DNA from: DASRPD01 sp035646535
GTDB lineage: Bacteria; Actinomycetota; Acidimicrobiia; IMCC26256; JANYLB01
Direction: 5' to 3'
Assembly (NCBI GenBank): GCA_035646535.1
Contig: DASRPD010000094.1
Location: 1 to 7,816, forward strand
Length of the DNA stretch: 7,816 nucleotides
This document shows, piece by piece, positions 1 through 7,494 of the stretch (positions are counted from its first letter, which is position 1; every line of letters starts with the position of its first letter). A model generated the notes under the pieces. That model made no database searches. It was not told where the DNA came from and saw only the letters and a program-made list of their open reading frames with translations. The translations under genes were made by a program, and so were the position numbers.

Positions 1-16
1 GGGTGGCGGGGGTGGC

Positions 17-811
17 TCAGGAGGCGAGGAGCTGGGGCACGAGGGCGGCGAGATCGGCAGCCACGAAGTCGGGAGATGGGTCCGGCATCGTCTCTCCGCC
101 ACCCGAGCTGTCCCCATCGGCGCGGGTCACGCCGGACAACACGAGCGCGAACGGCCAGTCGAGCACCCGGGCCATGGCCCCGTCGGTCGACGGCCGGTCG
201 CCGACGATGATCCCGTCGTCACCGACACGAGCCCGCACGAGTGCGGCCATCGGCGCGGCCGGCTTGCCGGCGACGCGCGGCTCCCGGCCCGCCGCGGTGG
301 CGACCGCGGCGACGAGCGAGCCCGCCCCCGGCAGCGGTCGCTCCGGGCCGGGATAGGTCGGATCCAGGTTGGTCGCGACGAAGAGCGCGCCGCCGCGAAG
401 GGCAGTCGCAGCGCGATCGATCGAGTCGTAGTCGAAGCTGGCGTGATAGCCGACGACGACGGCGTCGGCGGGACCGGTGTCGATGGCGCGCAGGCCCACG
501 TCTTCGAGCGCACGGCGGACCCCTTCACCGGCACAGGCCAGGACGCGCCCACGAGGTGCCACGAGGCTCGCGATCAAGTGTGCCGCGGACTGCGCGCTCG
601 TGAGGACGTCCGCCTCCTGAGCCTCCACTCCCATTGCGCCGAGCTGGCTGACGACCGCGGCCGGCGTCCGGCTCGAGTTGTTGGTGAGGTAGGCGACTCG
701 ACGGCCAGCGCGGCCGAGCGCCGTCAGCGCGGCGGCGGAGCCGGGAATCGGCTCGGGGCCGAGCCAGACCACCCCGTCGAGATCGCAACAGATCACCGCG
801 CTCACGGCCAT
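17..811 (-). CDS. HAD-IIA family (NagD-like) sugar/nucleotide phosphatase
   Basis: Predicted cytoplasmic HAD-superfamily phosphatase of 264 residues, a normal length for the HAD-IIA subfamily (NagD, 4-nitrophenylphosphatase and phosphoglycolate phosphatase-like enzymes). All four HAD motifs are visible. Motif I is DLDG (D10 nucleophile, D12 acid/base). Motif II is TNNSS at 43-47. The motif III lysine is K183 in AGKP. Motif IV is VGDRPSTDGAMA at 203-214, with D205 and D210 binding Mg. ATNLDPTYP at 146-154 is the typical HAD-IIA cap-region motif. The physiological substrate cannot be read from the sequence. I chose the ATG at 811 because it sits just before the first beta strand (AVSAVICCDLDG). 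An in-frame ATG at 829 would add six residues, and neither start has a well-spaced Shine-Dalgarno. The long in-frame extension further upstream is antisense to the neighbouring gene and is not believed. The gene is divergent from the DUF1015 gene. Family assignment is firm, substrate unknown. Confidence 0.93.
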   Translation of the reverse strand: MAVSAVICCDLDGVVWLGPEPIPGSAAALTALGRAGRRVAYLTNNSSRTPAAVVSQLGAMGVEAQEADVLTSAQSAAHLIASLVAPRGRVLACAGEGVRRALEDVGLRAIDTGPADAVVVGYHASFDYDSIDRAATALRGGALFVATNLDPTYPGPERPLPGAGSLVAAVATAAGREPRVAGKPAAPMAALVRARVGDDGIIVGDRPSTDGAMARVLDWPFALVLSGVTRADGDSSGGGETMPDPSPDFVAADLAALVPQLLAS

Positions 812-854
812 CTCACCGAACCGGGGCATGTGCGACAATCGCCGGCACGCCTTG

Positions 855-860
855 AAGGGA
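855..860 (+). promoter_or_regulatory. Ribosome binding site fixing the start of the DUF1015 gene
   Basis: AAGGGA lies 8 bases before the GTG at 869 and decides the start of the DUF1015 coding region, whose frame stays open far upstream (to 443) over the antisense of the phosphatase gene. The 57-base divergent gap (812-868) must also hold promoters for both genes. Only a weak -10-like GACAAT at 834-839 is visible on the plus strand, with no convincing -35. Confidence 0.6.
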
Positions 861-868
861 ACCCATCT

Positions 869-2071
869 GTGCCCGAATTCCTGCCGTTTCGCGGTCTGCG
901 CTACACCCACGACGATCTGACATCGGTGACCGCTCCACCCTACGACGTCATCGACGACGACGAACGCGCCGAGCTGACCCGACGGCACGAGCACAACGCG
1001 GTTCGCCTCATCCTGCCCGACGGCCCCGCCGCCACGCGCTACTCCGGCGCCGCGGACCTCCTGACGGACTGGCAGGACCGCGGCGTTGTCGCCCCTGACC
1101 CGAACGCCCGCTTCTACGGATACCGGATGCAATACCGGGACGACCAGGGCCGGGACCGCTCCACCCATGGCGTGCTCGGCGCGCTGACGCTCCCCGAGGC
1201 AGCCGGTACCGGCGACGTGCTTCCCCACGAGCGGACGCTGCCGAAGGCCAAGTCGGACCGACTGGCTCTCCTGCGCGCCACCCGCGCCAACCTCGATCCC
1301 ATTTGGGGCCTGTCGGGAGCGCCCGAGCTCGGAGCCATCGCCCGCGGCGGTCGCGAGCTCGGTCGTTGCATCGACCCGCTCGGGGTCAGACACACCCTGC
1401 GCGCGATCGACGATCCCGAGACCATCACCGCACTGAGCACGACCGTGGCGACGTCACCGGTGGTGCTGGCCGATGGTCATCACCGCTTCGAGACCGCAAT
1501 CAACTACCGCGACGAGCAGCGAGCAGCCGGAGTCGCCCACCCGGGCGACGACGCGATCCTGTGCCTGCTCGTCGAGCTCGTCGCCGAAGAGCTCTGGGTG
1601 CAGCCGATCCACCGCGTGCTGTCGGCGATGCCCTCGGATCTGGACCTGCGTGCGATCCTCACCGAGGCCGCGAGGATCGAAGACCTCGGCGGCAACACGG
1701 CACATGGTGTCGAGGTGTTGCGCGCCCGCATGGACGCGGGTGACGGGTTCGGCCTCGTCGACCGCCTCGGTGTCGCGCTGGTCATCCCCGACGCGCTTGA
1801 TGACCCGGACATCGACTCGGCGCGATTCGAGCGAGACGTCGCACCGCGGCTCCCCGAAGCCGTCTCGGTGGACTACCGCGACGACGCGGCCACCGTCGCG
1901 GCGATGGTCGACAAGGGCGCCGGACGCGCCGCGCTGCTCCTACGCCCGGTGACGGTCACACAGATCCGTGCCGCCGCCGATGCGCGCACGCGGATGGCCC
2001 AAAAGACGACGTTCTTCGCGCCGAAGCCCCGAACGGGCATGGTGTTCCGCTCGCTGGATCTCGCCGGCTGA
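869..2071 (+). CDS. DUF1015 family protein
   Basis: A 400-residue soluble protein, about the usual length of the DUF1015 family (around 410). Hallmarks run in order: PFRGLRY at 6-12, APPYDVI at 22-28, LPHERTLPKAKSDRL at 118-132, NLDPIWGL at 141-148, ADGHHRFETA at 201-210, and a C-terminal QKTTFFAPKPRTG at 378-390. The start is GTG at 869, supported by the Shine-Dalgarno AAGGGA and by family alignment (the family begins a few residues before the PFRGLRY motif). The biochemical role is not established to my knowledge. The DGHHR motif recalls the ParB/sulfiredoxin-like fold, to which the free serine kinase SerK belongs, so an ATP-dependent small-molecule kinase is possible, but this is inference. 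It is divergent from the HAD phosphatase and convergent with korB, from which it is separated by 41 bases. Family call is confident, function open. Confidence 0.92.
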   Translation: MPEFLPFRGLRYTHDDLTSVTAPPYDVIDDDERAELTRRHEHNAVRLILPDGPAATRYSGAADLLTDWQDRGVVAPDPNARFYGYRMQYRDDQGRDRSTHGVLGALTLPEAAGTGDVLPHERTLPKAKSDRLALLRATRANLDPIWGLSGAPELGAIARGGRELGRCIDPLGVRHTLRAIDDPETITALSTTVATSPVVLADGHHRFETAINYRDEQRAAGVAHPGDDAILCLLVELVAEELWVQPIHRVLSAMPSDLDLRAILTEAARIEDLGGNTAHGVEVLRARMDAGDGFGLVDRLGVALVIPDALDDPDIDSARFERDVAPRLPEAVSVDYRDDAATVAAMVDKGAGRAALLLRPVTVTQIRAAADARTRMAQKTTFFAPKPRTGMVFRSLDLAG

Positions 2072-2086
2072 GACACGCCGCCCGAC

Positions 2087-2107
2087 GCACGCCCGCGAGG
2101 GCGTTGC
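2087..2107. terminator. Hairpin between convergent genes, possible bidirectional terminator
   Basis: ACGCCC (2089-2094), a GCGA loop (2095-2098) and GGGCGT (2099-2104) form a perfect 6-base-pair GC-rich stem. It can be extended by two pairs (G2087-C2107, C2088-G2106) if T2105 bulges. It fills the 41-base gap between the stops of the DUF1015 gene (2071) and korB (2113), where a bidirectional terminator is expected. Read on the plus strand the loop is a GNRA tetraloop. There is no clear T-tract on either side, so classical intrinsic termination is uncertain, although T-poor terminators are common in high-GC Actinomycetota. Confidence 0.45.
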
Positions 2108-2112
2108 CTCGC

Positions 2113-3154
<1,042 letters not shown>

Positions 3155-3162
<8 letters not shown>

Positions 3163-5065
3163 GGTTGGTCATCTCCCGGATCTTGGCTTCGATCTCCGCC
3201 TTTTGGAAGGGGATGCCCCTCACCTTGCTGAGGCTCTCCGCGTCGACCAGGAACTCGGCCCGAACCATGCGAGCAAGCTGGCCGAGATTCATCTCGGGAA
3301 TCAGCACCCTCGGGTAGCGGGCGAGCACCGCAGCGAGGTTCGCGGGGAACGGGTTGAGGTGCACGAGGTGGGCCCGGGCTACCGTGCCGCCTCCGTCGCG
3401 GAAGTTCCGCACCGCCGCCTTGATCGCGCCCCAGGTACTCCCCCAACCGAGCACCAGCAGCTCGGCGTCGCCGGTCGGGTCGTCGAGGACGACCTCAGGA
3501 ATGTCGGTCGCGATCCCCGCGATCTTGTCCGCGCGCACGTGCACCATGCGTTCGTGGTTGTCCACGTCGTAGTTGACGTTGCCCGAGCCGTCTTGTTTCT
3601 CGAGGCCGCCGACCCTATGCATGAGCCCGGGCGTGCCCGGCACGGCCCACGGTCGGGCGAGGGTCTCGGGGTCACGCAGGTACGGCCAGTACGACTTCGT
3701 GCCGTCGGGCTCGGTGTGATTCAGCTCCGAGGCGAACGGCATGGAGATGTCGGGCAGGTCATCGACGTCGGGGAACCTCCACGGCTCGGCCCCGTTGGCC
3801 AGGTAGCCGTCGCTCAACAGCATCACCGGTGTGCGATATTTCAGCGCGAGGCGGATGGCTTCGAACGCCGCATCGAAGCAGTGGCTCGGCGAGTACGCCG
3901 CGACGATCGGCAGGGGCGCCTCCCCGTGGCGGCCGTACATCGCCTGCAGGAGGTCGGACTGTTCGGTCTTGGTCGGCAGGCCGGTGGACGGACCGCCGCG
4001 TTGCACGTCGACGAGCAGGAGCGGGAGCTCGATGCTGATGGCCAGCCCCATTGCTTCGGCTTTGAGATCGACGCCGGGTCCGCTCGTGGTGGTGACGGCG
4101 AGGCTGCCGGAGAACGCCGCGCCGATGGCGATGCCTGCGGCCGCGATCTCGTCTTCGGCCTGGATCGTTCGTACGCCGAAGCTCTTGTGCTTGGAGAGCT
4201 CGTGCAGGATGTCCGATGCCGGGGTGATCGGGTACGACGCGCACACGATCGACAGCTTGGCCTTCTCGGCGGCGGCGATGATCCCGTAGGCGACGGCGAG
4301 GTTGCCGCTGATGTTCCGGTAGTGGCCCGCGGGGAGTTGGGCGGGCTGCACCTCGAACGGGTGGTCGAACAGCTCGGCGGTCTCGCCGAAGTGGTAGCCG
4401 GCCTTGAAGGCGGCGAGGTTGGCATCTCGCACGAGCTCGTTCTTGGCGAACTTCTGCTCGATCCACTCGATGATCGACTCGACCGGCCGTGTGTACATCC
4501 ACGTGATGAGGCCGAGCGCGAAGAGGTTCTTGGACCGCTCGGCGTCGCGGGGCTTCACCCCGAGGTCCTCGCACGCCCGCTTGGTGAGCGTTGTCATCGG
4601 CACGGGGTACACGCGGTACGCCGCGAGGGTGTCGTCCTCCAGGGGATTCTCGGTGTACCCGACCTTCTCGAGGTTGCGAGCCACGAACGCGTCGGTGTTG
4701 GCGATGATCGACGCGCCGGGCGGAAGGTCGGCGACATTGGCCTTGAGCGCGGCCGGGTTCATCGCCACCAGGAGGTTCGGGACGTCACCCGGCGTCAGGA
4801 TGTCGAAGTCCGCGATGTGGACCTGGAAGCTCGACACCCCGGCGATCGTGCCCGCCGGCGCGCGGATCTCCGCCGGGTAGTCAGGCAGCGTCGCGAGATC
4901 GTTGCCGAAGCTGGCGCTGACGTCGGTGAAACGGTCACCGACCAGTTGCATCCCGTCGCCGGAGTCGCCGGCGAACCGAATGACGACCCGAGCGAGCTGG
5001 TGGGAGCCGTCTTCGGCCTCGTCCCCCGGCGGTGCCGCGGAAGTCCTCGTGGAGTCGATGGTCAC
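3155..5065 (-). CDS. korA: 2-oxoacid:ferredoxin oxidoreductase, fused gamma-alpha subunit
   Basis: A 636-residue fusion, close in length to mycobacterial KorA (about 650). Residues 26-200 are the gamma domain (RFAGDSGDGMQLVGDRF at 30-46, then PAEIRAPAGT at 64-73), which contributes to CoA handling. Residues 250-430 are the pyrimidine-binding alpha domain. It shows YPITPAS at 278-284, EDEIAAAGIAIGAAFSG at 304-320 with the TPP-activating glutamate region, TSGPGVDLKAEAMG at 327-340, and RGGPSTGLPTKTEQSDL at 356-372. Residues 530-605 form the C-terminal alpha domain (LVLGWGSTWGAIKAA, then LVHLNPFP). The YPITPAS motif matches the 2-oxoacid-binding loop of these enzymes. The GTG start at 5065 has AGGGG (5075-5079) 9 bases upstream, and no in-frame alternative fits better. 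There is no ferredoxin-like delta domain, so electrons must leave through KorB to a separate ferredoxin not seen here. It is probably co-transcribed with korB. The exact substrate is inferred. Confidence 0.96.
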
Positions 5066-5199
5066 GCCGTTGTGCCCCTGTCGCTTGCCATTCGCCGACT
5101 CGTCAGCTTACCGGAGTGCAACGATGAGCTCGGCAACGGACGCGACCTCTCCGAGCCCATGCGAATCGACGGCGGCGGCCCAAGACCGCGGCGGGCTGC
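5066..5199 (-). promoter_or_regulatory. korA leader region with weak promoter and a short upstream ORF
   Basis: A 134-base gap separates the membrane-protein gene from korA. On the minus strand it holds a -10-like TAAGCT (5110-5105). The nearest -35-like hexamer, TTGCCG (5136-5131), is 20 bases away, longer than ideal. An open frame of 32 codons starts at ATG 5160 (a second in-frame ATG lies at 5091) and ends in TGA 5064-5062, which overlaps the korA GTG in a GTGA junction. Its predicted peptide is rich in Ser and Arg and resembles no protein I know. The gap suggests that korA can be transcribed separately from the small genes upstream. All of this is weak evidence. Confidence 0.3.
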
Positions 5200-5421
5200 T
5201 CATGCCTGCTCGGCTCGGGCGCGGTCAAAACGATGGAGCGCGAGGCCGGCCCACACCGATTCGAGGGCGACGAAGATCCACGCGCCGGTCAACACCCCGT
5301 AGATGGCGGTCGCCAGGCAGCCGACCGCAAAGATCGCAATCCAGAACGTGGCCCTCGCCTCGAGTCCGTAGGCGACCACCATGGTGGTCGCGGCGACGAC
5401 GCCGAAGGCTGTGATCAGCAT
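5200..5421 (-). CDS. Small three-helix membrane protein, unknown function
   Basis: A 73-residue hydrophobic protein with three predicted membrane helices, at about residues 2-18, 26-44 and 46-63, and a short Arg-rich cytoplasmic tail (RFDRARAEQA). No catalytic motif is visible. E54 (ALESVW) is the only acidic residue inside a helix. The pattern, with YGVLTGAWIF between helices 2 and 3 and a Trp-containing third helix, resembles short uncharacterised membrane proteins that I recall from Actinomycetota, but I cannot name a characterised family. The ATG at 5421 has no Shine-Dalgarno and no in-frame start upstream. It lies inside ATGCTGA, where it overlaps the stop of a 25-codon ORF. That arrangement suggests translation by coupling. 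It follows the Cys-Cys protein gene in the same direction and is separated from korA by 134 bases. Confidence 0.75.
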   Translation of the reverse strand: MLITAFGVVAATTMVVAYGLEARATFWIAIFAVGCLATAIYGVLTGAWIFVALESVWAGLALHRFDRARAEQA

Positions 5422-5492
5422 GGAAGGACCATCCGGGGAATCCCGGTGGTCGGGGCAACCTCTCCGGTCAGCACGACGTCGGTCGCGCTCAT
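5415..5492 (-). CDS. Possible 25-residue mini-protein bridging two genes
   Basis: A 25-codon frame fills the gap between the Cys-Cys protein gene and the membrane-protein gene. Its ATG (5492-5490) overlaps the upstream stop as ATGA. Its TGA (5417-5415) overlaps the downstream ATG as ATGCTGA. The peptide begins MSATDVVLTGEV and ends GIPRMVLPC, with the single cysteine as the last residue. Its codons are mostly GC-ending, with 5 of 25 ending in A or T. No known family is recognised. Possible roles are a real micro-protein, a translation-coupling device that delivers ribosomes to the membrane-protein start (which lacks its own binding site), or a chance frame. A -1 slip near its end would join it to the membrane protein, but no slippery sequence is evident. 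Confidence 0.4.
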   Translation of the reverse strand: MSATDVVLTGEVAPTTGIPRMVLPC

Positions 5493-5806
5493 TGCCCGTC
5501 GGTTCCAGCCGCTCCCGCCAGGGCCTCGATCACCGGGGCGGCGTCGGGATCGTCGGAGGTGATCTCGAGCCGCACCGTCTCGGCGGTTCGGGTGGTGGCG
5601 ATCGACAGGAAGCCGCAGCACGCGGCCTCGCGGGCCGCGAGGTCCTCGACCCGGTCGGCCGCGTCGATTCCGAAGGTCATCGCGACGCCACGCTCGAGCC
5701 GTTCGCGGGTGAGCGCGTCGCGGCGGAGATCGGCCCATTCGTCCACCTGACCGGCCGCGTCGGGGGTCGGGAGGGAGCAGGCGATCGGTTCGTGAGCGTG
5801 GGTCAT
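5489..5806 (-). CDS. Conserved small protein with Cys...Cys-Cys motif, putative metal or thiol role
   Basis: A 105-residue soluble protein. It matches a pattern I recall from many unannotated actinobacterial and related proteins: an N-terminal IACSL, then EW..L...AL, a beta-strand segment, an E..CC.FL motif, and a final beta-alpha unit. Here these are C10 (IACSL at 8-12), EWADLRRDAL at 23-32, EAACCGFL at 60-67 (E60, C63, C64), and VRLEITSDD at 78-86. Relatives are often found next to mercury- or arsenic-response genes, so binding of a soft metal or redox chemistry through C10, C63 and C64 is plausible, but this is inference and no function is established. The ATG at 5806 has AGGG (5817-5814) 7 bases upstream. 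It is the first gene of the minus-strand run, and its stop overlaps the mini-ORF start. An ordinary housekeeping role cannot be excluded. Confidence 0.78.
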   Translation of the reverse strand: MTHAHEPIACSLPTPDAAGQVDEWADLRRDALTRERLERGVAMTFGIDAADRVEDLAAREAACCGFLSIATTRTAETVRLEITSDDPDAAPVIEALAGAAGTDGQ

Positions 5807-5898
5807 GCGATCACCCTACGGGCTCGACGTGGCCGATGTCCCGCGATGCCGGTGGACGGCGGTGCTACCGGCCGTGCCGGACCGCGCGAGACTGATGC
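5807..5898. promoter_or_regulatory. Divergent promoter region of the Cys-Cys protein gene and the ABC-F gene
   Basis: This 92-base gap lies between two divergent starts and must carry both promoters. On the minus strand TAGGGT (5818-5813) fits the actinobacterial -10 consensus TANNNT. It is followed by exactly 6 bases before the ATG at 5806, the geometry of a leaderless transcript. The same bases also contain AGGG, usable as a Shine-Dalgarno in a longer transcript. On the plus strand only GAGACT (5888-5893), 5 bases before the GTG at 5899, faintly resembles a -10, and there is no good ribosome binding site for the ABC-F gene. Confidence 0.4.
5848..5880. repeat. Inverted repeats in the divergent gap, possible operator
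   Basis: GCCGGT (5848-5853) and ACCGGC (5867-5872) form an inverted repeat with a 13-base spacer. CCGGC-CGT-GCCGG (5868-5880) is an overlapping second inverted repeat with a 3-base loop. Both sit in the 92-base gap between divergent genes, where an operator could serve either one. In DNA this GC-rich, short CCGG-based repeats also arise by chance, so this is weak. Confidence 0.25.
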
Positions 5899-7488
5899 GT
5901 GCTTCAGGTGCGCGAGCTGTCGGTGGAGGTTGGTGGGCGGATGACGCTCACGGGGGGTTCGTTCGCGCTGCGACCGGGCGACACCGCGGGGCTTGTGGGC
6001 CGTAACGGCGCCGGCAAGACCAGTCTCTTGCGCGTCCTGGCAGGTGATGACCCGCCGGCCGGAGGGGTCGTCCTGCGACCCGGCGCCCTGGGCTTTCTCC
6101 CTCAGAACCCCCGCCCGCGCGGCACCGGTGTCGACTCCACCGCGCTTTCGCACGTCTTGTCGGGCCGCGGTCTCGACGCGGCTGCGGTACGCGTCGAGAA
6201 GCTCCGCCTCAAAGTCGGTGAGACAGCCAGCGAGCGAGACGCGGCGCGCTTCGCCCACGCGGAGGAGGAGTTCCGGGCCGGAGGTGGCTACGAGGCCGAT
6301 TCGCAGGTCCGCCGGATCGCCGCCGGGCTCGGCCTCGCCGACGACCGCCTCGACCTGCCGATCGATGGGCTCTCCGGTGGTGAGCGCCGCCGGGTGGAGC
6401 TCACCCGAATCCTCTTCGCGGGCAGCGATGCACTGCTCCTCGACGAGCCGACCAACCACCTTGACAACGACGCCAAGCAGTGGCTGATCGGCTTCCTCCG
6501 GTCATACCGGGGCGCGCTCTTGGTGGTCAGCCACGACCTGGAGCTGCTCGACTCCTCGATCACCCGAGTGCTCCACCTCGATGAGGGCACGCTCGTCGAC
6601 TATCGGGGCAACTACTCCCAGTACCGCACCGCCCGGGCCGCCGACGAAGAGCGGTTGCGGCGGTTGGCGGCCCGCCAAGGCTCCGAGATCGGCCGCCTGC
6701 GTCGCCAGGCCGACGGCATGCGCGGCCAGACCCAGCGGCGCGCCCGCGTCGCGAAATCCCTCGACACGCGCCGGGCGCGCCTCGAGCGCGACGCGGTGTC
6801 CGGCCCGGCGCGTGAACGGTCGATCTCCGTGCGATTTCCCGATCCACCGCGCCCGGGGGCGGTGGTGCTCGAGGCCGCGGCCCTCGACAAGGGCTACGGC
6901 GGACCGCCGGTGTTCACCGACGTGTCGTTCGACGTCGGCCGCGGAGAGCGACTGCTCGTGCTCGGACTGAACGGCGCGGGCAAGACGACCCTCATGCGCC
7001 TTCTCGCCGGACATGCCGACGCAGACTCCGGCACGATCCGCATGGGGCACAAGGTGTCGGCCGGCTACTACGCACAGGAGCACGAGGGCATCACCGCGGG
7101 TCGAGGAGTGCTCGATCACCTGCGTGACGCCGCGGGGGCCCCCGACCAGCAGCTCCGGTCTCTTCTCGGCACCTTCGGGCTCTCGGGCGAGATCGCGTTC
7201 CAGGATGCCGGCACCCTGTCGGGCGGCGAGAAGACCAAGCTCGCGCTGGCTCAGCTCGTCGCCGGCCGCCACAACGTGTTGCTCCTCGACGAGCCGACCA
7301 ACAACCTCGACCCCCCGTCGCGCGATGCGGTCGGTACGGCCCTTCGTGCCTGGCCGGGCACCATCGTGCTGGTCAGCCACGACACCGATTTCGTCAACCG
7401 CCTCGAACCGGACCGCGCACTGCTCATGCCCGAAGGTGATCTCGACGCCTGGTCCGACGACCTCCTCGACCTCGTCGCGCTCGCGTAG
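5899..7488 (+). CDS. ABC-F family ATPase (ribosome-associated), Rv1473-like
   Basis: A 529-residue protein with two ABC ATPase domains and no membrane segment, the ABC-F layout. Domain 1 has Walker A GRNGAGKT at 34-41, signature LSGGE at 158-162, Walker B LLLDEP at 179-184 (catalytic E183) followed by TNHLD, and H-loop H212. Domain 2 has GLNGAGKT at 356-363, LSGGE at 440-444, LLLDEP at 461-466 (E465) followed by TNNLD, and H494. The linker (about 243-310) is Arg-rich and helical, as expected for the P-site tRNA-interaction motif. There is no obvious arm insertion in domain 1. ABC-F proteins bind the ribosomal E site and act as translation factors or antibiotic-protection proteins. The overall sequence, including the WSDDLLDLVALA end, recalls Mycobacterium Rv1473. 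The GTG start at 5899 fits the family (MLQVRELSVEVGG) but lacks a strong Shine-Dalgarno. It is not clearly linked to its neighbours. Confidence 0.95.
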   Translation: MLQVRELSVEVGGRMTLTGGSFALRPGDTAGLVGRNGAGKTSLLRVLAGDDPPAGGVVLRPGALGFLPQNPRPRGTGVDSTALSHVLSGRGLDAAAVRVEKLRLKVGETASERDAARFAHAEEEFRAGGGYEADSQVRRIAAGLGLADDRLDLPIDGLSGGERRRVELTRILFAGSDALLLDEPTNHLDNDAKQWLIGFLRSYRGALLVVSHDLELLDSSITRVLHLDEGTLVDYRGNYSQYRTARAADEERLRRLAARQGSEIGRLRRQADGMRGQTQRRARVAKSLDTRRARLERDAVSGPARERSISVRFPDPPRPGAVVLEAAALDKGYGGPPVFTDVSFDVGRGERLLVLGLNGAGKTTLMRLLAGHADADSGTIRMGHKVSAGYYAQEHEGITAGRGVLDHLRDAAGAPDQQLRSLLGTFGLSGEIAFQDAGTLSGGEKTKLALAQLVAGRHNVLLLDEPTNNLDPPSRDAVGTALRAWPGTIVLVSHDTDFVNRLEPDRALLMPEGDLDAWSDDLLDLVALA

Positions 7489-7494
7489 CCCCCT

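Noticed and set aside
1..16. GGTGG-type short repeat at the left edge
   Set aside because: Only 16 bases remain after the HAD stop; too short to distinguish a repeat from GC-rich spacer.
3..356. Plus-strand open frame at the left edge (117 codons)
   Set aside because: It lies entirely opposite the HAD phosphatase, is rich in Ala, Ser, Pro and Arg, and has no motif.
443..868. A 142-residue N-terminal extension of the DUF1015 protein
   Set aside because: It is antisense to the HAD phosphatase. The GTG at 869 has a good Shine-Dalgarno and matches the family start.
812..1393. A 194-residue N-terminal extension of the HAD phosphatase
   Set aside because: The frame stays open across the antisense of the DUF1015 gene. 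HAD-IIA proteins begin just before the DLDG motif, and the extension shows no domain.
5803..6459. A 218-codon minus-strand frame antisense to the ABC-F gene, running into the Cys-Cys protein region
   Set aside because: It is antisense to the Walker A and signature region of a clear ABC-F gene and shows no family motif.
6502..7380. A 292-codon minus-strand frame opposite the second half of the ABC-F gene
   Set aside because: It is a shadow of a gene with complete ABC motifs; the peptide has no recognisable features.
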